A stretch of 7,734 bases of DNA from Ruminococcaceae bacterium UBA737 (GTDB taxonomy: Bacteria > Bacillota > Clostridia > Oscillospirales > Acutalibacteraceae): NCBI GenBank assembly GCA_002297415.1, contig DBKZ01000072.1, positions 16,151 to 23,884 on the forward strand. The letters run 5' to 3'. Under the pieces are notes generated by a model that made no database searches, was not told the origin of the DNA, and worked only from the letters and a program-made list of their open reading frames with translations. The first letter of the stretch is position 1; every line of letters starts with the position of its first letter. Positions 1-5,636 of the stretch are shown piece by piece. The position numbers and the translations under genes were made by a program.

Positions 1-330
1 CCAATCGGAACTGCCTTTAATTAAAATGCCTCCGTCTTTATCTGTCATAAGATATTCTCTTCTGCAAATAAGACCCTTTGGCTCAAGAGGCCATGTTTTC
101 ATTTTTATTTCAGAGTATTTTTCGGGATTTTTCACTGTTTCGAATTTTGTTCTCGCTACAACCCATAAAAGGTTTTTGCTGTCAAGCGCGTTAAATCCTA
201 TCCCCAAAAGCTCTGCATGGGCGCTCGCGATATCCTGAAAGATATCAAGCACCGAGCTTGGTTTTATATTTGAAAATTTATCAAAATCCGAAAAGCGAAG
301 ATAATATTTGCGGTCAAGTTCAAGCTTCAT
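1..330 (-). CDS. Acyl-ACP thioesterase-like hotdog protein (partial, 3' end outside window)
   Basis: Only the first 110 codons are present; the gene runs off the left edge. The product starts MKLELDRKYYLRFSDFD and continues through a hotdog-like N-terminal half, with a long helix (SSVLDIFQDIASAHAELLG, about residues 25-43) and a strand region around LLWVVARTKFETVK (about 54-67). This pattern fits the acyl-ACP thioesterase family (PF01643 type), which releases fatty acids from acyl carrier protein in the cytoplasm. The catalytic Asn/His/Cys region of the family would lie further on and cannot be checked. The ATG at 330-328 has a GGAG Shine-Dalgarno site (342-339) eight bases upstream. The gene has its own promoter and lies 51 bases after the yolD-like gene on the same strand. 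Family call is by eye; a related acyl-CoA or acyl-ACP hotdog thioesterase is the main alternative. Confidence 0.75.
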   Translation of the reverse strand, partial: MKLELDRKYYLRFSDFDKFSNIKPSSVLDIFQDIASAHAELLGIGFNALDSKNLLWVVARTKFETVKNPEKYSEIKMKTWPLEPKGLICRREYLMTDKDGGILIKGSSDW

Positions 331-356
331 AATAATTTCTCCGATAGTTTTTTATA

Positions 357-385
357 ATTATATCACTCAAAGTCTATTTTTTCAA
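357..385 (-). promoter_or_regulatory. Sigma-A type promoter of the thioesterase-like gene
   Basis: On the minus strand the -35 box is TTGAAA (385-380), followed by a 17-base spacer and a perfect -10 box TATAAT (362-357). The predicted start is near 350, leaving a leader of about 20 bases before the ATG at 330. The -35 box overlaps the TGA stop of the upstream yolD-like gene (384-382), so the thioesterase gene can be expressed without SOS induction. Confidence 0.6.
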
Positions 386-699
386 CCCGATAAAATCGCG
401 TAAATATCCTCAAATCCGATTTTAATGCCGTCGATATTCATATATTTGAAATCAAGATTTATTTCGGATATCCTTCCGCTTATACATATATCGTGAAATC
501 CGTGATAGCAAAAAATCGAAATATAATCGTTCTTTTTAAGCCGTAGAATTATTTTTGAGTTTTCCGCCTTCTGCTCGTCGGAAATTCCGTGCCGTTTTAC
601 CCGCGAATGCTTTTCGTCCTTTAAAGAAAGCGCCTCTCTTAGCCCTTTCATCGCGTCAAACGGAATAAATTGCTTTGCTCTTTCCTCTCTCGGCATCAT
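382..699 (-). CDS. YolD-like protein, partner of the Y-family polymerase
   Basis: A 105-residue protein starting MMPREERAKQFIPFDAMKGL. The RAKQF-PFDAMKGLREAL block (about residues 7-24) is the hallmark of YolD-like proteins (PF08863 family). Firmicutes commonly encode these next to UvrX/UmuC-type Y-family polymerases. The rest is a compact beta-rich module (IILRLKKNDYISIFCYHGFH, then GRISEINLDFKYMNIDGIKIGFEDIYAI) ending in the short strand and helix expected of the family. The exact role is not established; a regulatory or accessory function for the polymerase is inferred from context. The first ATG (699-697) directly abuts the TAA stop of the polymerase gene (702-700), which suggests translational coupling. 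AGGAGG lies at 718-713, a rather long 13 bases upstream, with a closer AAGG at 708-705. A second ATG follows at 696-694, so the true start could be one codon later. Confidence 0.88.
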   Translation of the reverse strand: MMPREERAKQFIPFDAMKGLREALSLKDEKHSRVKRHGISDEQKAENSKIILRLKKNDYISIFCYHGFHDICISGRISEINLDFKYMNIDGIKIGFEDIYAILSG

Positions 700-1956
700 T
701 TAAGCCTTGTGTCCTCCTATCATTTCGTTTCTTTCGCGCTGGGTAGCAAATTCCAAAAAATCAGTTCCCGTAAGCACCGAGTTTTTTCCGAATTTTTCAT
801 ATAGGGAAAGAACGGCACTTTCGCGCTTTTTCTCTTTCATAACGGCTTCAAAATCCGTAAATAAATCATAGCCCTCGCTTTCTTCACTGCTTATTCTGCC
901 AAACGATATCCCGAGACGGCGGATAGGAATATTCCTTTTTGCGGTCTTTGAAAATGCCGACATAACAGGCGGCAGTATTTTAGAATAAAGGGCGGTTGAG
1001 CTTTCAAGCCTTATGCGCGCTCGGTCGGGGTCGCAAGTGCCGTTTGAATAGCCAATGCTTATGCTTATGCCGCCTGCAATCTGCTTTCGCTTTGTAAGCT
1101 CATGCGTGCCGTTTAGCGTCATTTCTTTCATAACCGTAACCGCCTGCGAAAATGTGTAATTGCAGGGAAGAATTTGCGAAAGGGAAACCGATTTGCTTTT
1201 TGCGCGGTAGTTTTTTATATCCGAAATAAGACAGATTTCTTTTCCGTATGCATGGTCTATAAGAAGCTCGGCATTCTTGCCGAAAAGCTTGTAAATAAGC
1301 TCCTCGGGAGCCTCTGTTATATCGTGCATTGTAAATATTCCGCATTCCTTAAGCCGCCTTGCCGTTCCCGAGGCCACCATCCAGAAATCCGTTATCGGAG
1401 TATGCGTCCATAGTGTACTGCGGTATTTTTCCTCGTCTAAAAAGCCTATGTGCGACGGCGTGTGCTTTGCGGTTATGTCAAGCGCAACCTTTGCAAGATA
1501 AAGATTTGTTCCCACCCCTGCGGTCGCAGGAATATGCAGCTTGTCGGCAATTTCGTCAATGAGCTTTTTTGCAAGCGTTACGGCGTCGGTTTTCATTGGG
1601 CGAAGATAATTCGTCACATCTATAAAGGATTCGTCTATTGAGTAGGTGTGAATATCCTCGGAAGAAAAATAATTAAGATACAATTCATAAATGTCCGCAC
1701 AGTAGTCAATATAAAGCTTCATTCTCGGCATTGCCGTTATATAGCTTATTTCTTTCGGTATTTCAGATATCCTGCATCTGTTTTTAACGCCTAAGCTTTT
1801 AAGCTTCGGCGATATCGCAAGACAAAGCGCGTTTTTTCCTCTTGTCGGGTCGGAGACAACAAGATTTGTTTCAAACGGATTAAGCTTCCTTTCTGCACAC
1901 TCAACCGAGGCATAAAAGCATTTCATATCAATACATAAATAATATCTCTCAGACAT
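700..1956 (-). CDS. Y-family translesion DNA polymerase (UmuC/UvrX-like, SOS-inducible)
   Basis: From the chosen ATG this is a 418-residue error-prone polymerase that copies damaged DNA. The first catalytic Asp is D10 in the CIDMKCFYASVE motif, with F14-Y15 at the steric-gate position. The second carboxylate pair is D108-E109 in YSIDESFID. A GVGTNLYLAK segment (about 147-156) and a degenerate helix-hairpin-helix (FWMVASGTARRLKECGI, about 191-207) follow. The little-finger domain begins near KSKSVSLSQILP (about 254). The C-terminus ends RNEMIGGHKA, typical of this Gram-positive UmuC-like group. A clamp-binding-like block near 363-366 reads GYDLFTD rather than QLDLF. The start at 1956 is preferred because GGTGAT (1969-1964), matching the 3' end of 16S rRNA, lies eight bases upstream. 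GTG 1968 and ATG 1965 or 1962 in the same frame lack a ribosome site. It heads a two-gene cassette with the yolD-like gene. Confidence 0.93.
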   Translation of the reverse strand: MSERYYLCIDMKCFYASVECAERKLNPFETNLVVSDPTRGKNALCLAISPKLKSLGVKNRCRISEIPKEISYITAMPRMKLYIDYCADIYELYLNYFSSEDIHTYSIDESFIDVTNYLRPMKTDAVTLAKKLIDEIADKLHIPATAGVGTNLYLAKVALDITAKHTPSHIGFLDEEKYRSTLWTHTPITDFWMVASGTARRLKECGIFTMHDITEAPEELIYKLFGKNAELLIDHAYGKEICLISDIKNYRAKSKSVSLSQILPCNYTFSQAVTVMKEMTLNGTHELTKRKQIAGGISISIGYSNGTCDPDRARIRLESSTALYSKILPPVMSAFSKTAKRNIPIRRLGISFGRISSEESEGYDLFTDFEAVMKEKKRESAVLSLYEKFGKNSVLTGTDFLEFATQRERNEMIGGHKA

Positions 1957-1963
1957 TTTCATC

Positions 1964-1969
1964 ATCACC
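1964..1969 (-). promoter_or_regulatory. Ribosome binding site that sets the polymerase start
   Basis: The minus-strand sequence GGTGAT is complementary to the extreme 3' end of 16S rRNA (the GGUGAUC half of the extended Shine-Dalgarno). It lies eight bases before the ATG at 1956-1954. It overlaps the more upstream GTG and ATG codons in the same frame, which argues against their use. Confidence 0.5.
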
Positions 1970-1984
1970 GAAACAATAAGAATA

Positions 1985-1998
1985 AGAACAAATGTTCG
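1985..1998 (-). promoter_or_regulatory. LexA (DinR) SOS box at the polymerase promoter
   Basis: The minus strand reads CGAACATTTGTTCT, containing a perfect GAAC-N4-GTTC palindrome (1997-1986). This is the Gram-positive LexA/DinR operator core. It begins about nine bases after the -10 box, so it covers the predicted transcription start, where bound LexA would block RNA polymerase. It sits upstream of a translesion polymerase gene, a classic SOS target. It lies only about 60-70 bases from the -35 box of the divergent tetR promoter, which has no such box of its own. Confidence 0.88.
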
Positions 1999-2006
1999 AC
2001 ACTTTG

Positions 2007-2035
2007 ATTATATACTTTTTGAGGACTAAAGTCAA
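2007..2035 (-). promoter_or_regulatory. Sigma-A type promoter of the polymerase-yolD cassette
   Basis: On the minus strand: -35 TTGACT (2035-2030), a 17-base spacer, and a perfect -10 TATAAT (2012-2007). The predicted start is near 2000, immediately before or within the SOS box. Such a strong core promoter held off by LexA fits a gene that is silent until DNA damage. Confidence 0.82.
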
Positions 2036-2056
2036 TGGAAATATATGGATATTCGG

Positions 2057-2085
2057 TTGACAGCGTAAATAGCAGGTGATATAAT
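2057..2085 (+). promoter_or_regulatory. Consensus extended -10 promoter of the tetR-ABC operon
   Basis: On the plus strand: -35 TTGACA (2057-2062), a 17-base spacer, and -10 TATAAT (2080-2085), preceded by TG at 2077-2078 (extended -10). All twelve core bases match consensus. Predicted start is near 2092. The -35 box is 21 bases from the -35 box of the divergent polymerase promoter. Such a strong core implies control by a repressor, most simply the TetR protein it encodes. Confidence 0.82.
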
Positions 2086-2093
2086 AAAAAACA

Positions 2094-2110
2094 GATGTTG
2101 CGCAACCATC
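2094..2110 (+). promoter_or_regulatory. Candidate TetR operator at the tetR transcription start
   Basis: GTTGCGCAAC (2097-2106) is a perfect 10-base palindrome. Its flanks GAT on the left (2094-2096) and ATC on the right (2108-2110) continue the symmetry if one extra C (2107) is skipped. It begins within about two bases of the predicted start site, so a bound repressor would block transcription initiation. Position and symmetry fit an autoregulatory TetR site; binding is inferred only. Confidence 0.5.
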
Positions 2111-2133
2111 GTTTTTTATGGAGAAGGTGCAAA

Positions 2134-2703
2134 ATGCCGAGAAGCTTTATGTTTAAAAGAGAAGATATAATAGAGGCGGCGGTTGAAATCGTAAGAAAAA
2201 GCGGAATTTCCGCACTCACCGCAAGACAGCTTGCAAACGCGCTCGGCTCCTCCTCAAAGCCGATATTCGGGCTGTTCGAAAATATGCAGGCGGTAAAGAG
2301 GGCTGTAATAGAAGAGGCAAACGGGGTATATCTTAATTATCTTAAAGCCGAGGCGGAAAACAAGAAATATCCGCCGTATAAATCGAGCGGAATGGGATAT
2401 ATAAGGTTTGCGAGAAATGAGCCCGAGCTTTTTAAGCTTCTTTTTATGCGTGACAGGACCGATGAAGCCAAGGAGCAGACAAGCGAGGAGATTAAACCTA
2501 TTATTTCGCTGATATGCAAAAATCTTAATTTAAGCGAGGAAAAAGCGTATCTATTCCATATTGAAATGTGGGTTTATGTTCACGGTATCGCCTCAATGAT
2601 TGCCACAAAATATCTTGATTGGGATGAGGATTTCGTCAGCCTTGCGCTGACCGATATGTATGAGGGCTTAAAATTCAGGTATAAAGGGGAAGAAACTGTA
2701 TGA
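2134..2703 (+). CDS. TetR/AcrR-family transcriptional regulator
   Basis: A 189-residue regulator. The N-terminal DNA-binding domain spans about residues 8-54 (FKREDIIEAAVEIVRKSGISALTARQLANALG), with the helix-turn-helix at about 28-46. The recognition segment is SSSKPIFGLFENM. The C-terminal part (about 80-185) is helical and contains GYIRFARNEPELFKLLFMRDR, resembling the ligand-binding/dimerisation domain called TetR_C_33 or WHG. The ATG at 2134 is chosen because AAGG (2124-2127) lies six bases upstream. An in-frame ATG at 2095 lies almost at the predicted transcription start and has no ribosome site, so it is rejected. The stop overlaps the next ATG by four bases (ATGA, 2700-2703). As first gene of an exporter operon it is probably the repressor of that operon; the inducing ligand cannot be told from the sequence. 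Confidence 0.92.
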   Translation: MPRSFMFKREDIIEAAVEIVRKSGISALTARQLANALGSSSKPIFGLFENMQAVKRAVIEEANGVYLNYLKAEAENKKYPPYKSSGMGYIRFARNEPELFKLLFMRDRTDEAKEQTSEEIKPIISLICKNLNLSEEKAYLFHIEMWVYVHGIASMIATKYLDWDEDFVSLALTDMYEGLKFRYKGEETV

Positions 2704-3428
2704 CAGCTATAAAAACCGAGAAATTAACTAAAAAATATAAGGATTTAACGGCGGTTGACTCGCTTGACCTGTCTGTTGAAGAAGGCGAGCTTTTTTCTCT
2801 GCTCGGAGTAAACGGAGCCGGAAAAACAACTACCGTTAAAATGCTTACCTGCCTTTTAAAGCCGACAGACGGCGACGCGTTTATTTTCGGCAAGAGCATT
2901 TCGAAGTCCCCGAGTGAGGTTAAAAAGATAATTGCGGTTTCTCCTCAGGAAACGGCGGTTGCGCCTAATCTTACGGTAAAAGAAAATCTTGAGCTTATGT
3001 GCGGAGTGCACGGATTTTCAAAGGAAATGAGCAGAAAAAAGGTTTTATCGCTGTCGGAGAGTCTTAAATTAAACGGTATTCTTTCAAAAAAAGCGGCTAA
3101 GCTTTCGGGCGGCTGGCAGAGAAGGCTCAGCATAGCGATGGCGCTTATAAGCGATCCGAAGGTGCTTTTTTTGGACGAACCGACCTTAGGTCTTGATGTT
3201 ATAGCAAGAAGCGAGCTTTGGGATGTTATAAGAGAGCTTAAAAGCAGAACAACAATTATTCTTACAACTCATTATATGGAAGAAGCCGAGGCGCTTTCGG
3301 ACAGAGTGGGTATTATGAAGGACGGAAAGCTGCTTTTAACTGATACTGCAGAAAGAATAAAGGAAAGAACAGGAAAAGAAAAATTCGAGGAAGCCTTTAT
3401 TTCCGTTATAAAAGGAGAATACAAATGA
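2700..3428 (+). CDS. ABC-2 type transporter, ATP-binding subunit
   Basis: A 242-residue cytoplasmic ATPase that powers the permease encoded next. Visible motifs in order: A-loop Tyr13; Walker A GVNGAGKT (36-43); Q-loop Gln83 (VSPQET); signature LSGGW (135-139), followed by QRRLSIAMAL; Walker B VLFLDE (155-160) with catalytic Glu160; D-loop LGLD (163-166); H-loop His191 (TTH). The set is complete, so the protein should be active. The LSGGWQRR form of the signature, the DEPTLGLD block and the short length fit the DrrA/CcmA-like ABC-2 exporter subfamily, usually linked to drug, peptide or lipid export. GGGGA at 2686-2690 lies nine bases before the ATG. The gene overlaps both neighbours by four bases, showing tight translational coupling in the tetR operon. 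Confidence 0.95.
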   Translation: MTAIKTEKLTKKYKDLTAVDSLDLSVEEGELFSLLGVNGAGKTTTVKMLTCLLKPTDGDAFIFGKSISKSPSEVKKIIAVSPQETAVAPNLTVKENLELMCGVHGFSKEMSRKKVLSLSESLKLNGILSKKAAKLSGGWQRRLSIAMALISDPKVLFLDEPTLGLDVIARSELWDVIRELKSRTTIILTTHYMEEAEALSDRVGIMKDGKLLLTDTAERIKERTGKEKFEEAFISVIKGEYK

Positions 3429-4153
3429 AAATATATGCCTTTTCTAAAAGAACAGCAAAAGAAATTCTCCGCGACCCTCTCACGCTTTTTTTCGGGCTCG
3501 GTTTTCCGCTTGTGCTGATTTTTCTGCTTTCGGCAATTCAGGCGAATGTTCCGGTGCCGCTTTTCGAAATTGAGAGGCTAACTCCCGGGATTACCGTATT
3601 CGGGCTTTCGTTTATGACGCTTTTTTCGGCTACTCTTATATCTAAGGACAGGGAAAGCGCACTTCTGCAAAGGCTTTTTACCGCTCCTATGAGCTCCTTT
3701 GATTTTATTATCGGCTATTCGCTTCCGATTTTGCCGATTGCCGTTTTGCAGAGCGTTATCTGCTATCTTGCGGCTTTTATTTTAGGACTTAAATTCAGTA
3801 TAAATGTAATTTACGCAATACTTTTTATAATTCCCGTTTGTATATTTTTCATCGCCCTAGGACTTCTTTGCGGAAGTCTGTTTTCGGTAAAACAGACAGG
3901 CGGAATATGCGGCGCGCTTTTGACAAATCTTTCGGCGTGGCTTTCGGGTACTTGGTTTGATTTAGACCTTGTGGGCGGTGCATTTAAAAAAATCGCTTAT
4001 CTTTTGCCCTTCGTTCATGCCGTTGAGCTTGAAAGAGCGGTGCTTTCGGGCGATTTTTCAAAAATCACCCCTCATATATTCTGGGTTTTAGGCTATGCAG
4101 GCATTACACTTATAATAGCCGTCATTGTTTTCCTTAAAAAAATGAGAAAATGA
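3425..4153 (+). CDS. ABC-2 type transporter, permease subunit
   Basis: A 242-residue integral membrane protein with about six predicted membrane segments: roughly 19-38, 53-72, 92-121 (long), 127-152, 158-177 and 215-237. Between the second and third lies KDRESALLQRLFTAPMS (74-90). This matches the conserved cytoplasmic coupling stretch of ABC-2 permeases (pattern RE-x-G/A-x-L-x-R-L-x-x-x-P). It would form the export channel as a dimer with two copies of the ATPase encoded just upstream. AAAGGAG at 3411-3417 lies seven bases before the ATG, and the start overlaps the ATPase stop (ATGA, 3425-3428). Substrate is unknown; the adjacent TetR regulator suggests a small toxic or signalling compound. 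It is the last gene of the operon, followed by a possible weak terminator at 4212-4252. Confidence 0.92.
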   Translation: MKIYAFSKRTAKEILRDPLTLFFGLGFPLVLIFLLSAIQANVPVPLFEIERLTPGITVFGLSFMTLFSATLISKDRESALLQRLFTAPMSSFDFIIGYSLPILPIAVLQSVICYLAAFILGLKFSINVIYAILFIIPVCIFFIALGLLCGSLFSVKQTGGICGALLTNLSAWLSGTWFDLDLVGGAFKKIAYLLPFVHAVELERAVLSGDFSKITPHIFWVLGYAGITLIIAVIVFLKKMRK

Positions 4154-4187
4154 GAAATAACTGAGAAATTTAACGCAATTTTATATA

Positions 4188-4216
4188 TTGACAATTCAAA
4201 TTTTAAATTTTATAAT
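4188..4216 (+). promoter_or_regulatory. Consensus promoter of the transporter-GH89 operon
   Basis: -35 TTGACA (4188-4193), an AT-rich 17-base spacer, and -10 TATAAT (4211-4216), all matching sigma-A consensus. Predicted start is near 4223, giving a leader of about 43 bases before the ATG at 4266. The -10 box is mostly inside the left arm of the inverted repeat at 4212-4245. Confidence 0.8.
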
Positions 4217-4252
4217 AAAAGTCCGACACAATGGACTTTTATTATTTTTTTT
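4212..4252 (+). terminator. Inverted repeat with T-run: possible terminator of the ABC operon, overlapping a promoter
   Basis: A perfect 13-bp inverted repeat has arms at 4212-4224 and 4233-4245 (core AAAAGTCC / GGACTTTT) around an 8-base loop, followed by seven T residues (4246-4252). This has the shape of a Rho-independent terminator for transcripts reading out of the ABC permease gene. The stem has only four G-C pairs, so it may be weak. A transcript from the promoter at 4188-4216 would begin inside the left arm and could not form the full hairpin. An alternative reading is an operator (AGTCC-N8-GGACT) at the start site of the downstream operon. Confidence 0.5.
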
Positions 4253-4265
4253 AGGGGGAACAATT

Positions 4266-5621
4266 ATGGAAAGAGAATCCTTTAAATCGCGGCTCGGATT
4301 TTTGCTTGTCAGCGCAGGGTGCGCTATCGGAATAGGAAATGTCTGGAGATTTCCTTTTATTGTCGGACAAAACGGCGGCGGTATTTTTGTTCTGATTTAT
4401 CTTATAATGCTTGTAATAATGGGTCTTCCCGTGCTTACAATGGAGCTTGCGGTCGGAAGAGCAAGCCGCAAAAGTGCGGTGCTTGCTTATAAATCGCTTG
4501 AAAAGAAAGGCTCAAAATGGCATATTCACGGCTGGTTTGCGATTCTCGGCTGTTATGTTCTTATGATGTATTACACGAATGTTTCGGGCTGGATGGTAAA
4601 CTATTTCTTTAAATTCGCGACAGGTACATTTAAGTCAGGAATGGAAGCTTCGGCAAGCGCTAAGGTATTTTCCGATATGCTTAGCCAGCCTTTGGAAATG
4701 GGCGTTTTTATGGCGCTTACGGTAATTGCGGGCGCACTTATCTGCAGCTTCGGTGTTCAAAAGGGTTTAGAGCGCGTCAGCAAGGTTATGATGACTGCGC
4801 TTTTTGTGCTGATTTTAATTCTTGCTATACACAGCTTCACTCTTTCAGGCGCTAAGGAAGGACTTCGCTTTTATCTTGTTCCGAATATCGAAAATGTCAA
4901 ATCAGTAGGTCTTAACAATGTTATTGCGGCGGCTATGAATCAGTCCTTTTTCACTTTAAGCTTAGGAATTGCCGCAATGGAAATTTTCGGCAGCTATATG
5001 AGCAAGGATACCTCTCTTTTAAAAGAGGGCGCAAATATCTGTCTGCTTGATACATTCGTAGCAGTCTGTGCTGGACTTATTATTTTTCCTGCCTGCTTCA
5101 GCTTCGGAGTTGAGGTTGACGCAGGACCGAGCCTCATTTTCGTAACACTGCCTAATGTATTTGTAAATATGTCGGGTGGAAGAGTTTGGGGCGCGCTGTT
5201 TTTCCTTTTTATGACCTTTGCGTCATTTTCAACCGTTATTGCGGTTTTTGAAAATATTATGGCTTCGTGTATGGATAATTTCGGCTGGAGCAGAAAAAAG
5301 GCTTCGCTTATTAACGGAATAATAATTCTGCTTATAAGCGTTCCGTGTGTGCTTGGCTACAATGTGCTTAAGAATGTTCATCCTATCGGTGCTAAGGATA
5401 TTCTTGACAGCGAGGATTTCATAGTAAGCAATCTGCTTTTGCCGCTCGGCTCTCTTGTTTATCTGCTGTTCTGCACGACCCGTTTCGGCTGGGGCTTTAA
5501 AAATTATCAGAATGAAGCAAATCTCGGAAATGGCTTAAAGGTTAAAAACTGGATGAAATGGTATTTTATCATAGTATTGCCGATTATGATAACAGCCGTG
5601 TTTTTATTAGGATTATTTTAA
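4266..5621 (+). CDS. Sodium:neurotransmitter symporter (NSS/LeuT) family transporter
   Basis: A 451-residue sodium-coupled transporter of the SNF family (PF00209) in the cytoplasmic membrane. TM1 carries SAGCAIGIGNVWRFP (16-30). By comparison with LeuT, G18, A20, I21 and N25 are at sodium-binding positions and R28 at the extracellular gate. TM3 Tyr103 matches the substrate-contacting Tyr108 of LeuT. TM6 has the unwound FTLSLG segment (229-234), TM7 has Asp262 near the Na1-site Asn of LeuT, and TM8 has A319, S322 and T323 at Na2 positions. About 11 membrane segments are visible, as in MhsT and Tyt1 rather than 12-segment LeuT. The ATG at 4266 has AGGGGG (4253-4258) seven bases upstream; upstream in-frame TTG or ATT codons lie in the promoter. 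Family members usually import amino acids; the substrate here is unknown. It is co-transcribed with the GH89 gene. Confidence 0.95.
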   Translation: MERESFKSRLGFLLVSAGCAIGIGNVWRFPFIVGQNGGGIFVLIYLIMLVIMGLPVLTMELAVGRASRKSAVLAYKSLEKKGSKWHIHGWFAILGCYVLMMYYTNVSGWMVNYFFKFATGTFKSGMEASASAKVFSDMLSQPLEMGVFMALTVIAGALICSFGVQKGLERVSKVMMTALFVLILILAIHSFTLSGAKEGLRFYLVPNIENVKSVGLNNVIAAAMNQSFFTLSLGIAAMEIFGSYMSKDTSLLKEGANICLLDTFVAVCAGLIIFPACFSFGVEVDAGPSLIFVTLPNVFVNMSGGRVWGALFFLFMTFASFSTVIAVFENIMASCMDNFGWSRKKASLINGIIILLISVPCVLGYNVLKNVHPIGAKDILDSEDFIVSNLLLPLGSLVYLLFCTTRFGWGFKNYQNEANLGNGLKVKNWMKWYFIIVLPIMITAVFLLGLF

Positions 5622-5636
5622 TAAAGGAAGCTTTAA

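Noticed and set aside
26..238. Plus-strand open frame of 70 codons near the left edge
   Set aside because: It is antisense to the thioesterase-like gene, which has a good start, ribosome site, promoter and family resemblance.
1100..1641. Several short open frames on both strands inside the polymerase gene
   Set aside because: All overlap the conserved polymerase frame and show no domain or ribosome site of their own.
3110..3130. ABC signature reads LSGGW instead of LSGGQ
   Set aside because: LSGGWQRRLSIAMAL is a usual form in this ABC-2 ATPase subfamily and all other ATPase motifs are intact, so it is not a defect.
4143..4168. Three direct copies of TGAGAAA at the end of the permease gene
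   Set aside because: Unequal spacing (8 and 11 bases), and the first two copies are in or at the end of the coding sequence (Met-Arg-Lys-stop). Chance in AT-rich sequence is the simplest reading.
4188..4265. Longer transporter reading frame starting at TTG 4188
   Set aside because: This start is the -35 box itself, and the ribosome site AGGGGG is correctly placed only for the ATG at 4266.
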